Shown: piece after piece, positions 53,754-63,196 of the stretch
Position numbering within the stretch: the first letter of the stretch is position 1
Layout of the letters: each line of letters opens with the position of its first letter
Assembly (NCBI GenBank): GCA_028713975.1
Contig: JAQTNE010000003.1
Span: forward strand, 62,001-126,000
DNA from: Sulfuricella sp.
GTDB taxonomy: Bacteria > Pseudomonadota > Gammaproteobacteria > Burkholderiales > Sulfuricellaceae
DNA: 64,000 bases
Direction: 5' to 3'
Made by a program: the position numbers and the translations under genes
The notes under the pieces: model-generated
The model's input: the letters and a program-made list of their open reading frames with translations, nothing else
What the model was told of the DNA's origin: nothing
Databases searched by the model: none

Positions 53754-53777
53754 CCCTCTCCCGCAAGCGGGAGAGGG
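53754..53777. repeat. REP-like palindrome
   Basis: CCCTCTCCCGC, AA, GCGGGAGAGGG: a perfect 11-bp stem with a 2-base centre. Third copy of the family at 11900 and 32656, here between thiD and thiE. Confidence 0.7.
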
Positions 53778-53793
53778 TAGCCGCCACATGTCT

Positions 53794-54630
53794 TCAGGCA
53801 TCGCCATTTTCTTCTTCGCTGCGCGCCCAGAACAGCCGGTCTGGAATATGCTGCCCCATGCCCGGACGGAAGCCGGTTTTCAGCGCCTGCCAGGTAAATT
53901 CCTGCGCGTCCTTGACGGCTTCCGGGATCTCCAGGCCGTGGGCAATGGCGGCGGCGATGGCCGACGCCAGGGTGCAGCCCGAGCCGTGGTAGCTGCCCGG
54001 CAGGCGCTGCCAACTGTCGCTGCGCAGCACGCCATGTTCGCCGTAAAGGGTGTTGACCACCTGCGGCGTGTTCTCATGGGTGCCGGTGATCAGCACGTAT
54101 TCGCAACCCATGTCGATGATGCGTTTAGCGCATTCGGCAAGGCTGATTTCATCGTCGCCATCATCGTCGAGCGCGGCGATGCGCCTTGCCTCCAGACTGT
54201 TCGGGGTGAGCAGGGTGGTTTGGGGAATCAGCATTTCCTGCAAGGCGGTGAGCATGTCGTCGTTGGCCAGCTCGTCCCCCCGACCGGAGGCCAGCACCGG
54301 GTCGAGGATCAACGGAATGTCGGGATAATCGGCCACCACCTCGGCGATGGCGGCGATATTTTCCACGCTACCGATCATGCCGACCTTGAACACCGCCACC
54401 GGCATGTCTTCCAGCACGCAGCGCGCCTGGTCGGCCACCCATTCCGCTTCCATCGGCATCACGTCTTCCACGCCCAGGGTGTCCTGCACGGTGATGGCGG
54501 TCACCACCGACAAGGGGTGGCAGCCCATGCTGGACAGGGTCAGGATGTCGGCTTGCAGGCCGGCGCCGCCGCTCGGGTCGGTCGCGGAAAAAGCCAGGAC
54601 TATCGGGGGTGTTTCGGGCGTGTTTGGCAT
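53794..54630 (-). CDS. thiD: Hydroxymethylpyrimidine/phosphomethylpyrimidine kinase
   Basis: Two successive phosphorylations of HMP for thiamine synthesis. 278 residues. Ribokinase-fold signatures: FSATDPSGGAGLQADILT at the N-terminus, TAITVQDTLGV, VFKVGMIGS, LDPVLASGRG, LTPNSLEA and the catalytic GSYHGSGCTLASAIAAAIA. An acidic insertion (DDDGDDEISLAE) is present near 160. Confidence 0.95.
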   Translation of the reverse strand: MPNTPETPPIVLAFSATDPSGGAGLQADILTLSSMGCHPLSVVTAITVQDTLGVEDVMPMEAEWVADQARCVLEDMPVAVFKVGMIGSVENIAAIAEVVADYPDIPLILDPVLASGRGDELANDDMLTALQEMLIPQTTLLTPNSLEARRIAALDDDGDDEISLAECAKRIIDMGCEYVLITGTHENTPQVVNTLYGEHGVLRSDSWQRLPGSYHGSGCTLASAIAAAIAHGLEIPEAVKDAQEFTWQALKTGFRPGMGQHIPDRLFWARSEEENGDA

Positions 54631-54802
54631 GAGGAAAATCGAGGGGATAAGGGCGCTTGGTCGAAGCGCTGGATTTTAACCCAATTGCAGGGAAATCTCC
54701 CGCCATTTTCGAATTCCGTCGCGGGCGGTGTGGCTCTCCGGCCAAGCCGCCGGGCAGGATGAAAAAGTTATGCTTCGCCGCCGCACCCGGTTGGCGAGCG
54801 GC

Positions 54803-55186
54803 TCAAGTCTGGCTCAAGTGCTTCGGGACACCTTCCCTGTGGTCGAGGTGCGCAACCATCCGGCGCAGGCAGTCCATCACAAAAGCCTCGTCCTTCTCCG
54901 AGAGCACGGCAATCCATGCAGCGATTGCCAACACTCCGTCGGGCGGCGCGGGAGACTGCTCATCCAGCAGGTCGGCCATCCGCACGGCCAGTATCTCGCC
55001 CAGCTTTTCCAGTGTTTTTAACGAAGGCGCCGTCATGCCGCGTTCCATGCGTGAAATGGTTTCGGGCTCCACTTCCAGCCGATGCGCCAGTTGTTCCTGT
55101 GTCAACCGCAGCGCTTTGCGGCGTACGGCGATGTTGCCGCCGAGCCGCTTGGACAGAGAGAGCTTCTTTTTTTCAATATTCGCCAT
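54803..55186 (-). CDS. XRE-family transcriptional regulator
   Basis: 127 residues: an N-terminal helix-turn-helix (about 15-70, IAVRRKALRLTQEQLAHRLE with ISRMERGMTAPSLKTLEKLGEIL) and a short C-terminal helical region (WIAVLSEKDEAFVMDCLRRMVAHLD) of unknown function. No partner gene suggests its target; an inverted repeat upstream probably serves for autoregulation. Divergent from the MASE3 kinase. Confidence 0.87.
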   Translation of the reverse strand: MANIEKKKLSLSKRLGGNIAVRRKALRLTQEQLAHRLEVEPETISRMERGMTAPSLKTLEKLGEILAVRMADLLDEQSPAPPDGVLAIAAWIAVLSEKDEAFVMDCLRRMVAHLDHREGVPKHLSQT

Positions 55187-55612
55187 TTTCTGTCGCCTTG
55201 TTGAACAACAGATATAGTTGTGCTTGTCTATTGGATAAATAAGGATGTAATATGTTCAATCAAATCATGACATATAACATCCAATTTTACCGGGGCGTGA
55301 CTTGAAGCCGCCACTGTTGTTCTGTTAATTGATGACATCATAACGCTGTGAGCTATATCTGATGCGCCATTCGAGAATATTGCAACTGTCCCGACTCGGC
55401 TGTAAATTTCCGGCTTTGGCTCTGGGGCCGCGACGCGGGACAGCCAGTCTCCCGCGGAAAAAACACGTTACGGTCGGTGTCAGCTATGCGCAATACCTCG
55501 ACACTCCCTGCAAATCAGCAGTCAGCCGACTTTACAGGGAGTTTAACCGGACAGTGACGATACGGATTTTTGCGTGATTGTTTTTAAAGGATAAGTTGCC
55601 CTAGAGCTGACC
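55187..55612. other. Regulatory spacer between XRE regulator and sensor kinase
   Basis: 426 bases, AT-rich on the left. Apart from the inverted repeat at 55243-55282 it contains two hairpins upstream of the kinase: CGCGGGA/TCCCGCG (55434-55440, 55450-55456) and ACTCCCTG/CAGGGAGT (55503-55510, 55535-55542), which might belong to a structured leader. No gene was found. Confidence 0.5.
55243..55282. promoter_or_regulatory. Inverted repeat, probable operator of the XRE regulator
   Basis: GGATGTAATATG (55243-55254) and CATATAACATCC (55271-55282) are complementary in 11 of 12 positions, 16 bases apart, and lie about 57 bases upstream of the regulator's ATG in AT-rich sequence. Confidence 0.6.
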
Positions 55613-58264
55613 ATGAAATCACTGGGAAAATTATCCGAAAAACGCATTGTCTCCTGGCTGCTAATAGCGCTCATTCTGCCCGTCACCGCGGTCCTGTTGT
55701 CACCCCATCATTTCACCATCGCCACGGCAAGTTATTTGCCGCTGCACTCCGCCATGGAAACCTTTACCGTGCTGGCGGGGATGCTGGTCTTTACCGCCGG
55801 CGTCAACAATTCACGGGAGAAAGCCAGCGTCAATCTGGTGCTGCTATCGAGCGCCTTCCTGCTCGTCGGCCTGCTCGGTTTCGCTCATATGCTGTCCTAC
55901 CCCGGCATGCCGGATTTCGTCACGCCCAGCGATGCCGAAAAAAGCATTTATTTCGGGCTGATGGCGCAGATAACGGCGGCGTTCGTCTTGTTGGCGGTTG
56001 CTGTGTTGCCGTGGCAACGAGAAGTCGGAGCGCTACTGCGGGTGGGATACCCGGTTGCGGCGCTGGTGCTGGCCGGAGCGGTCTACTGGATGATCCTGTT
56101 TCGCCAGCCGGCCCTGCCGCAGATGTTCGATGCCGCTACCGGTACCAAGCCGACGCCGTTCAAGCAAGGGGTGGAATACCTGATCGTCGGCCTCTATACT
56201 GTCGCCGCCGCAATTTTTTACCGCCGCAAACAGGCGCCGCAGACCTACGATGCCGATCTGCTGTTTGCGGCCGCTGCGGTGATGGGGTTAAGTGAGTTTT
56301 TTTTCGTCACCGCCAATATTTTCGGCACGCTGAATTTTTTTGGGCATGTTTATAAGCTCATCGCATACTATCTGCTGTATGCCGCCGTATTTACCCACGC
56401 CTTCCGCATCCCCTATCGGCTGCTCACTCAGTCCGAGCAATGTTTGCGAGAGAGCGAGGAGCGCTACCGCCTGATCGTCGAGACCTCGGCGGAAGGCATC
56501 TGGCTGATCGACTCGTATTACACCACCATTTTCGCCAACCTGCGCATGGCCGAAATGCTGGGGTACACGAATGCGGAACAAATGGTCGGGCATTCCCTGC
56601 TCGATCTCATGGACGAGCGCCACAAAGCCTCTGCCGCAAGTGATATGGAACGGCATCATCAGGGCGTCAGCGAACAGCACGAATTCAGGTTGCGCCGCAG
56701 GAACGGCGAGGAGTTTTGGGCGCGCCTTTCCACTAGCCCGATATTCCAGGACGGCGAATACATCGGCGCACTGGCGATGGTGACCGATATTACCGAAAGC
56801 AGGCGTGCGGCACAGAAAATTGCCGATCTCAAGCGGCGCAATGAACTCATCCTGAACGCCGCCGGGGAGGGTATTTGCGGCCTGGATGAGAAAGGGATAA
56901 TCACTTTTGCCAATCCGGCGGCGGCAAAAATGCTGGGTTACCAGGCCGAGGAGTTGCCCGGACTATCCCTGCATGACGTTTCGCACCACACTCGACCGGA
57001 CGGCAGTCCTTACCCCGCCGAGGAATGTCCGGTTCTGTCCACGCTCAAACTGGGCGGCTGCCAGCACGAGAGCGACGAATTCTACTGGAGGCGCGACGGT
57101 AGCCGCTTCCCGGTGAAATACACCAGTACGTCGATCATCGAAAACGGGCGGATCAGCGGAGCGGTGGTGGTGTTTGGCGACATCACCCGCAAACGCCAGA
57201 TGGAGCAGACATTGCGGGAAAGCGAGGAGCGCTTCCGCAATATTTTTGAGCACGCGGAGATTGGCATGATGCTGACTTCCCCGTATGGCGCCTTCCTGCG
57301 GGTTAACAGGAAATTTTGCGAAATCGTCGGTTATTCCGATGATGAGCTGGTCTGGATGACTTTCCAGGAAATTACCCATCCCGAAGATCTGGGGCAGGAT
57401 ATTGTCCACCTAGAGCAAGTGGCCACCGGCGAAATTGACACGTTTGCCATGGAAAAGCGCTATGTGCGCAAGGACGGTGGTTTGATATGGGTGAACCTGA
57501 CCGTTTCCCCGATACGCAACAAGGACGGTTCGATCAAGCATTTCGTCGCGGTCGCCGAGGACATTTCTGGGCGCAAGCGGGTGGCGCAGCAACTGCGCGA
57601 CCTCTCCGACCACCTCCAGACCGTGCGCGAGGAAGAAAAGGCCCGCATCGCGCGTGAAATCCACGATGACCTGGGCGGTACCCTGACCGCCCTCAAAATG
57701 GACGTTTACTGGCTGTTGCGCAAATTGCCGGCGAACGAGGAAGGCACGCCGCTCATCGAACGCGCCGAGCTGATGTCGCAACTGCTCGACAATGCCGTCG
57801 GTGTCACGCGGCGTGTCATCACCGAGCTGCGCCCCACCATACTCGATGATCTCGGCCTGCTGGCGGCGCTCGAATGGCAGTCTGCGCAATTTGCCAAGCG
57901 CACCGGCATCGAGTGCCGGGTGGCCTGTCTCGCCGACAAAGGCCAGTTGGACAAAGACCGCTCGATCGCCTTGTTCCGCATTTTTCAGGAAACGCTCACC
58001 AACGTGGCGCGCCATGCCGGCGCATCTTGCGTGAGGGTATCGTTTTATCATGACGACGACGCGGTTTCCCTGCGCGTGAGCGACGACGGTTGCGGGCTGA
58101 ATCAGGAAAACCGCGATAACCTCTTCCGCTACGGCATACGCGGCATGGTCGAGCGCGCAAGGTCGCTGGGCGGCCACATCGGCTTTGAAAGTCCTCCCGG
58201 CGGCGGCTTGACGATAACCGCGCTATTGCCCATGAATAACCCGGTGTGCCAGGAAAAACCATGA
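55613..58264 (+). CDS. MASE3-PAS-PAS-PAS sensor histidine kinase (NarL-type)
   Basis: 883 residues. An N-terminal membrane sensor of the MASE3 type (about 15-270, some eight hydrophobic segments; LLGFAHMLSYPGMPDF is typical). Three PAS domains follow (about 283-400, 410-530, 540-660), then a HisKA_3 dimerisation domain with phospho-acceptor His684 in REIHDDLGGTLTALKMD and a HATPase domain ending SDDGCGL and GIRGMVERA and GGGLTITALLP. No receiver. It overlaps the response regulator by 4 bases, so the two form a two-component pair. The signal is unknown. Confidence 0.93.
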   Translation: MKSLGKLSEKRIVSWLLIALILPVTAVLLSPHHFTIATASYLPLHSAMETFTVLAGMLVFTAGVNNSREKASVNLVLLSSAFLLVGLLGFAHMLSYPGMPDFVTPSDAEKSIYFGLMAQITAAFVLLAVAVLPWQREVGALLRVGYPVAALVLAGAVYWMILFRQPALPQMFDAATGTKPTPFKQGVEYLIVGLYTVAAAIFYRRKQAPQTYDADLLFAAAAVMGLSEFFFVTANIFGTLNFFGHVYKLIAYYLLYAAVFTHAFRIPYRLLTQSEQCLRESEERYRLIVETSAEGIWLIDSYYTTIFANLRMAEMLGYTNAEQMVGHSLLDLMDERHKASAASDMERHHQGVSEQHEFRLRRRNGEEFWARLSTSPIFQDGEYIGALAMVTDITESRRAAQKIADLKRRNELILNAAGEGICGLDEKGIITFANPAAAKMLGYQAEELPGLSLHDVSHHTRPDGSPYPAEECPVLSTLKLGGCQHESDEFYWRRDGSRFPVKYTSTSIIENGRISGAVVVFGDITRKRQMEQTLRESEERFRNIFEHAEIGMMLTSPYGAFLRVNRKFCEIVGYSDDELVWMTFQEITHPEDLGQDIVHLEQVATGEIDTFAMEKRYVRKDGGLIWVNLTVSPIRNKDGSIKHFVAVAEDISGRKRVAQQLRDLSDHLQTVREEEKARIAREIHDDLGGTLTALKMDVYWLLRKLPANEEGTPLIERAELMSQLLDNAVGVTRRVITELRPTILDDLGLLAALEWQSAQFAKRTGIECRVACLADKGQLDKDRSIALFRIFQETLTNVARHAGASCVRVSFYHDDDAVSLRVSDDGCGLNQENRDNLFRYGIRGMVERARSLGGHIGFESPPGGGLTITALLPMNNPVCQEKP

Positions 58265-58893
58265 TTCGCATACTGATTGTTGACGACCACGCCATCGTTC
58301 GCCAGGGGCTGAAACAGATCGTCGAGGAAAACGCCGAAATGCGCGTGGTGGCGGAAGCCGCCAATGGCGCCGAAGCCTTGCGCAAGATGCGCGAAATCGG
58401 CTGCGACGTGGTGCTGCTCGATATTTCCATGCCCGGCAAAAGCGGCATAGACGTCCTCAAGCAAATCCGCGAAGAAAACCTCAAATTGCCCGTGCTGATT
58501 CTCAGCATCTATCCGGAAGACCAATACGCCGTGCGCCTGATCAAGGCCGGCGCTTCCGGCTACATGACCAAGGAAAGCGCGCCGGCGGAAGTGATTGAGG
58601 CCGTGCGCCGGGTGGCCGGCGGCAAAAAATACATCAGCCCGACGGTCGCCGAGATGCTCGCCAACGAACTCGGCGCGAGGGATGAAAAACTTCCGCACCA
58701 AACCCTGTCGGATCGCGAATACCAGATTTTCCTGCTGCTCGCCTCGGCCAAAACCCCCACGCAAATCGCCGAAGCTCTGGCGCTAAGCGTAAAAACCGTC
58801 AGCACCCACCGCCACCGCATCCTCGAAAAAATGCACCTGCGCAACACTGCCGAATTGATGCACTACGCCATGGAAAAGCATCTGGCGGGATAG
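58261..58893 (+). CDS. NarL/FixJ-family response regulator
   Basis: 210 residues. Receiver domain with DDH at residues 8-10, phosphoacceptor Asp54 in VVLLDISMPGKSG and Lys in YMTKESAP; LuxR-type HTH at about 145-205 (LSDREYQIFLLLASAKTPTQIAEALALSVKTVSTHRHRI). Cognate regulator of the upstream kinase by overlap and family. The direct repeats at 58948 and 60737 are candidate binding regions. Confidence 0.93.
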   Translation: MIRILIVDDHAIVRQGLKQIVEENAEMRVVAEAANGAEALRKMREIGCDVVLLDISMPGKSGIDVLKQIREENLKLPVLILSIYPEDQYAVRLIKAGASGYMTKESAPAEVIEAVRRVAGGKKYISPTVAEMLANELGARDEKLPHQTLSDREYQIFLLLASAKTPTQIAEALALSVKTVSTHRHRILEKMHLRNTAELMHYAMEKHLAG

Positions 58894-58947
58894 CCCCGCC
58901 CGTTGCCGCTTCCTCCGGCCTGGATTTGCACCCGCCCGCACCCCCTC

Positions 58948-59010
58948 GTCAGACAAACACCGACAAAATAATCGTCCCGCCGCCTACGCCACAATCCGAC
59001 TAACGCCGAT
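58948..59010 (+). repeat. 63-bp direct repeat, copy 1
   Basis: Begins with GTCAGACAAACACCGAC and contains ACAATCCGACTAACGCCGAT at its end. It matches 60737-60799 at 55 of 63 positions without gaps. It lies between the response regulator stop and the GGDEF-EAL start. Confidence 0.8.
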
Positions 59011-59085
59011 ACCCATCCAGCGAACATGGAAATATGATTGCCGCAACGATAAAAAACCGTGGCAGCCCATCGCCGGAGAATAACA

Positions 59086-60792
59086 ATGCGCTTATCCATG
59101 CTTACTCGACGCTTTCTGGTCTGGTCACTGGCGGTTTCCCTGCTGCCTTTGCTGGCGCTGGTTTCCAGCCTTGACCATGCGGCGCTTGAAATCGGGTTGC
59201 CGCAATTGCCGGTCGCCGCCATTCTGGCGCTGGCTTTGCTGTCTGCGGCCATCGGCACCCTTTTGTTCCGGTGGCTGATCGCCCATCCCTTGAAAATGCT
59301 CGTCCGCAACGCCGAAGCCGTCGCCGGGCTGGAAACGGCCAACCGGCAATTGCAGGCTGAAAGCCATGAACGGCAGCAGGTCGCCGAGCAGAAATTGGCC
59401 CAATTGATGTTCTACGATACGTTAACCGGCCTGCCCAACCGGATTTTGTTCCGCGACCGGCTGGAGCGGGAAATGGCCGATTGCCGCCGCAACAGCAAAA
59501 AAGCCGCGCTGCTGTTTCTGAATCTCGACCGTTTCAAATACATCAACAATACGCTGGGAAACAACATCGGCGATCTGCTGCTGGCCGAGGTGGCGACACG
59601 GGTGAAAGCCGCCGTGCGGGAAAACGATACCGTGGCGCTGCTGGGCGGCGATGAGTTTGCCGTCGTCCTGGGTGACATGCAGGATTCTAACGCCGCCGCC
59701 GGCGTGGCGCAGATGATTATCCAGCGGCTCAGTCAGCCGATAACCTTGCTCGGCAAGGAAACCTTCGTCAGCGCCAGTATCGGCATCTGCCTTTACCCCG
59801 GCGACGGACAGGATTTCGACGCCCTGACCAGGAATGCCGATGCCGCCATGTGCCACGCCAAAGAGCTGGGCCGCGGCGCGTTCCGTTTTTTCACCGAGGA
59901 AATGAACCTGCGGACGCAGGGCAGGCTGGCGCTGGAAAGCGATTTGCGCCGCGCCCTGGAACGCGGCGAATTCGCCGTCGTCTATCAGCCGCAGGCTGAT
60001 CTCGCCACCGGTCGGCTGGTGGGCGCGGAAGCGCTGCTACGCTGGCATCATCCCGAACGCGGCATGGTCTCGCCCCTCCAGTTCATCCCGCTGGCGGAAG
60101 AAAACGGCATGATCCTGCCCATCGGCGCCTGGGTGCTACGTGAAGTCTGCCGACAGATCAAGGTCTGGCGGGAACTGGGGCTGACCGGCCTGCACTTTGC
60201 GGTGAATCTCTCTCCTCGGCAATTCCGCCAGGAAAACCTGGTCGAAGACATCCTCGGCATCCTGGGCGAATTCGATGTCCCCGCATCCGCGCTGGAACTG
60301 GAGATCACCGAAGGCGCAGCAATGGAAAACGCCGATGCCGCCATCGGCCAGCTCAACCAGTTGAACCGGCACGGCTTCAGCATCGCCATCGACGATTTCG
60401 GCACGGGCTACTCCTCCCTGGGCTATCTCAAGCGTTTTCCGGTGAGCAAGCTCAAGATCGACCGCTCTTTCGTCATGGACATTCCCGGCGACGCGAATGA
60501 CACCGCTATCGCCATCGCGGTCATCCAGCTCGCCAAGAGCCTGGGGCTGAAAGTGGTGGCGGAAGGAGTGGAAACCGACGTGCAGCGCCAGTTCCTCAGT
60601 GACCAGGGCTGCGACATATTGCAAGGTTATTGGTATAGCAAACCGCTGGATGCGCAGTCATTCGAGGCGTTTGCGCGGGGTTGCGGGCAAAGTCCGGAGT
60701 ATGGCGCACGGCTTTCGGCCTGGAGTCCCTACCCTGGTCAGACAAACACCGACAAAAAAAACGCCTCACCGCCTACAGCACAATCCGACTGA
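59086..60792 (+). CDS. GGDEF-EAL domain cyclic di-GMP protein
   Basis: About 568 residues from ATG 59086 (GGAG upstream). Two N-terminal membrane helices (about 7-25 and 40-62) with a short periplasmic loop; GGDEF domain with intact LLGGDEF and the inhibitory RxxD site (RENDTVALLGGDEF); EAL domain with EALLRW, NLSPRQF, ELEITEG, IDDFGTGYSSLGYLK and AEGVE all present. Both synthase and phosphodiesterase activity look possible. The last 18 or so residues (GQTNTDKKNASPPTAQSD) are encoded by copy 2 of a direct repeat, so the original C-terminus may have been different. Confidence 0.92.
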   Translation: MRLSMLTRRFLVWSLAVSLLPLLALVSSLDHAALEIGLPQLPVAAILALALLSAAIGTLLFRWLIAHPLKMLVRNAEAVAGLETANRQLQAESHERQQVAEQKLAQLMFYDTLTGLPNRILFRDRLEREMADCRRNSKKAALLFLNLDRFKYINNTLGNNIGDLLLAEVATRVKAAVRENDTVALLGGDEFAVVLGDMQDSNAAAGVAQMIIQRLSQPITLLGKETFVSASIGICLYPGDGQDFDALTRNADAAMCHAKELGRGAFRFFTEEMNLRTQGRLALESDLRRALERGEFAVVYQPQADLATGRLVGAEALLRWHHPERGMVSPLQFIPLAEENGMILPIGAWVLREVCRQIKVWRELGLTGLHFAVNLSPRQFRQENLVEDILGILGEFDVPASALELEITEGAAMENADAAIGQLNQLNRHGFSIAIDDFGTGYSSLGYLKRFPVSKLKIDRSFVMDIPGDANDTAIAIAVIQLAKSLGLKVVAEGVETDVQRQFLSDQGCDILQGYWYSKPLDAQSFEAFARGCGQSPEYGARLSAWSPYPGQTNTDKKNASPPTAQSD

Positions 60793-60799
60793 CGCCGAT
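60737..60799 (+). repeat. 63-bp direct repeat, copy 2
   Basis: Second copy of the repeat at 58948-59010 (55 of 63 identical). It overlaps the 3' end of the GGDEF-EAL gene and lies 79 bases before the receiver gene. Confidence 0.8.
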
Positions 60800-60877
60800 G
60801 CACTTGTCGTGCGTGGGCGATCATCATTTGCCCATCAATATGTGCGGCCTGAAGCGGCGCAACGAAAGGCTGACTTG

Positions 60878-61270
60878 ATGGATGTGTTTATCGCAGAAGA
60901 TTCCGCGCTCATGCGCGAGCGCCTGGAATCCCTGCTGGCGGAGGTGCCCGATGTTGCGGTAATCGGGCATGCGGTGGACGAGTCGGGGGCGATCGAACGG
61001 ATCGACGCCTTGCTACCCGACGTCGTGATTCTCGATCTCAACCTGCAAAGCGGCTCGGGCATTGATGTGCTGAAAAGCGTTAAGGCGCGTCATACCGCGA
61101 TCAAGGTCGCGGTGTTGACCAACCATGCCGACGAAGTCTATCGCAGCCGCTGCATGAGCGCCGGAGCCGATTATTTTTTCGACAAGACCCTCCAGTTCAT
61201 GGAGATCGGCGCGGTATTGAAAGAATTGGCCGCCATGCGGCAACCCGGGGAAAAAAATGGCAGTCAGTGA
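60878..61270 (+). CDS. Stand-alone receiver-domain protein
   Basis: 130 residues, receiver domain only: acidic residues EDS at 7-9, phosphoacceptor Asp53 in [13 protein letters not shown] and FFDKTLQF with the conserved Lys. No output domain. ATG 60878 is preceded by AAAGG; an open frame upstream lies inside the GGDEF-EAL gene and is not coding. It overlaps the following methyl-accepting protein gene by 14 bases. Confidence 0.88.
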   Translation: MDVFIAEDSALMRERLESLLAEVPDVAVIGHAVDESGAIERIDALLPDVVILDLNLQSGSGIDVLKSVKARHTAIKVAVLTNHADEVYRSRCMSAGADYFFDKTLQFMEIGAVLKELAAMRQPGEKNGSQ

Positions 61271-62489
61271 AACCGAAATAACCATGCAAACCGGCTCGCT
61301 TTCCTGGCTGCCGCCGCTGGCGTCCGGATCGGCAGGTACGGCGGTGATCCTGGCGGTGGGCGGTTTCGCTGCCGCCAATCTGGCCGCGGCGGCAATCGCC
61401 GCCGGCGCCGCCATGCTGTGCGGCTGGTGGTGTGCGCGCCAGCGCCGCGCCGTTGTCGGACAGGTCACGGCGCAAGCCCGGGCGGCCATCGAGAGCGCGG
61501 TTCGGGAAATGCGCGCCGAGGGCGGCATTGCCGGTTTGGAGCAAGTCTGCGACCAGGCCGCACCGATCTGGTCAAAGCAGATCGAGCTCGCGTGCAGCCA
61601 GACCGAACAAGGCGTCATCAACGTCACGGCACGGTTTTCTGCCATTGTCGAGCGCCTGCACGCCTCGGTGATCGCCGCGCAGCAATCCGCCGGCGGGCTG
61701 GATGGCGCGGACGGCGGCGGTTGCGTGGTATCGGTGCTGGCGCAAAGCGAAGCCGACCTGGTCGCCGTCAACCGCTCGATGGACGCGGCGCTGCAAAAGC
61801 GCGGCGAAATGGTGCGGGATGTCCGTGCCCTGATCGCCTACACCGAGGAACTCAAACAAATGGCGGCACAAGTCGCCGAAATCGCCTCGCAGACCAACTT
61901 GCTGGCGCTCAATGCCGCCATCGAGGCGGCGCGTGCCGGCGAGGCCGGGCGCGGCTTCGCGGTGGTGGCGGATGAAGTGCGCAAGCTATCCAGCCTGTCG
62001 AGCGATACCGGCAAGAAAATGGCGGAAAAGGTCAACATCATCAATAGCGCGATTACCGCAGTAATCGCCACGGCGGAACAATTCGCCGAGGACGACCGGC
62101 TCACGGTCGATGAGGCGGAGCAAACCATCCGCAAGGTGCTCGCCAATTTTGAATCGGTGACCACCAGCCTGTGCGAGTCCTCCGAAATGCTGCGCCAGGA
62201 AAGTGAGGGCATCCGCGGGGAAATTTCCGACACGCTGGTACATCTCCAGTTTCAGGATCGGATCAGCCAGATACTCTCCCATGTGCGCGCCAATCTCGAC
62301 GGGCTGCATGACCGGATCAAACAGCATTTTTCCGAGCGTGAGCGCGGCGGCGCCACGGCGATAGATGCGAAGCGCTGGGTCAACGACATGGCGCTGGGGT
62401 ATGCCACCACCGAACAGAAGCTCATCCATCACGGCGAGACGACAAGCGGCAAGACCGATTCGGGTTCAGAGGAAATCACCTTTTTTTAG
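61257..62489 (+). CDS. Short methyl-accepting chemotaxis-like protein
   Basis: 410 residues. Two closely spaced hydrophobic segments (about 27-60) form a membrane hairpin with almost no periplasmic loop, so no periplasmic ligand domain. The cytoplasmic part has the signalling hairpin tip ([38 protein letters not shown], about residues 205-245) but only short flanks. It lacks a C-terminal CheR-docking pentapeptide. A role in sensing membrane or cytoplasmic states through CheA is likely. Confidence 0.88.
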   Translation: MAVSETEITMQTGSLSWLPPLASGSAGTAVILAVGGFAAANLAAAAIAAGAAMLCGWWCARQRRAVVGQVTAQARAAIESAVREMRAEGGIAGLEQVCDQAAPIWSKQIELACSQTEQGVINVTARFSAIVERLHASVIAAQQSAGGLDGADGGGCVVSVLAQSEADLVAVNRSMDAALQKRGEMVRDVRALIAYTEELKQMAAQVAEIASQTNLLALNAAIEAARAGEAGRGFAVVADEVRKLSSLSSDTGKKMAEKVNIINSAITAVIATAEQFAEDDRLTVDEAEQTIRKVLANFESVTTSLCESSEMLRQESEGIRGEISDTLVHLQFQDRISQILSHVRANLDGLHDRIKQHFSERERGGATAIDAKRWVNDMALGYATTEQKLIHHGETTSGKTDSGSEEITFF

Positions 62490-62501
62490 CGGGAGAAAGA
62501 T

Positions 62502-62870
62502 ATGGCAAAGAGCATTCTGATAGTTGACGATTCGGTGACGCTGCGCCAGGTGGTATCGATTGCGCTCAAGGGCGCGGGCTATGACGTGATCGAAGCCTGC
62601 GACGGCAAGGACGCGCTGGGCAAGCTCAACGGCCAGAAAATTCACCTGATCGTCAGCGACGTGAACATGCCCAACATGGACGGCATCACCTTTGTGCAGG
62701 AAGCGAAAAAGCTGCCCGCCTACAAATTCACCCCGGTCATTATGCTTACCACCGAGGCCGGCGAGGACAAGAAATCCGCCGGGCAGGCGGCGGGTGCCAA
62801 GGCCTGGGTGGTCAAGCCATTCAAGCCCGAGCAGATGCTGACCGCGGTATCCAAGCTGATTCTGCCCTGA
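62502..62870 (+). CDS. cheY: CheY-like response regulator
   Basis: 122 residues, single receiver domain: DD at 9-10, phosphoacceptor Asp53 in VSDVNMPNMDG, Thr in MLTTEAG and Lys in VVKPFKPEQ. Located 12 bases after the chemoreceptor gene and before STAS and CheA genes, so it is the local phosphorylation target. Confidence 0.93.
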   Translation: MAKSILIVDDSVTLRQVVSIALKGAGYDVIEACDGKDALGKLNGQKIHLIVSDVNMPNMDGITFVQEAKKLPAYKFTPVIMLTTEAGEDKKSAGQAAGAKAWVVKPFKPEQMLTAVSKLILP

Positions 62871-62885
62871 GCCATGGAGAACGAA

Positions 62886-63194
62886 ATGGAAAATCAAAGC
62901 GGTTCCTGCCAACTGCGCCTGGAAGGCGAAATGACTATCTTTACCGCGGCGGATATCCGCGAGCGCCTGTTTGCGCCGCTGCCGCACTGCCAGCAGATGG
63001 ATGTCGATCTGTCGCAGGTCAGCGAACTGGATAGCGCCGGGCTGCAATTGATGGTGTTGGCCAAGCGTGAAGCCACCGCCATGGGCAAGGACATCCGCTT
63101 TGCCGGGCACAGCCCGGCAGTGCTGGACGTGCTGGAAATATGCGGACTGACCGGCTATTTCGGCGATCCCGTGGTGATGGCGAAGGGAGATTGA
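62886..63194 (+). CDS. STAS-domain protein
   Basis: 102 residues if ATG 62886 (GGAG 7 bases upstream) is used; another ATG lies at 62874. A STAS fold, QLRLEGEMTIFTAADIRERL and DLSQVSELDSAGLQLM with Ser50 at the phosphorylation position of SpoIIAA-type proteins. Its inclusion between CheY and CheA is characteristic of accessory chemotaxis clusters. Confidence 0.9.
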   Translation: MENQSGSCQLRLEGEMTIFTAADIRERLFAPLPHCQQMDVDLSQVSELDSAGLQLMVLAKREATAMGKDIRFAGHSPAVLDVLEICGLTGYFGDPVVMAKGD

Positions 63195-63196
63195 GA

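Noticed and set aside
54631-54802. A TPP riboswitch in front of thiD
   Set aside because: I could not find the conserved CTGAGA and ACCTGA elements on the minus strand.
60599-61270. A 223-residue protein containing the stand-alone receiver
   Set aside because: The first 93 residues overlap the EAL coding sequence and direct repeat in another frame and show no domain; the receiver has its own ATG and ribosome binding site at 60878.
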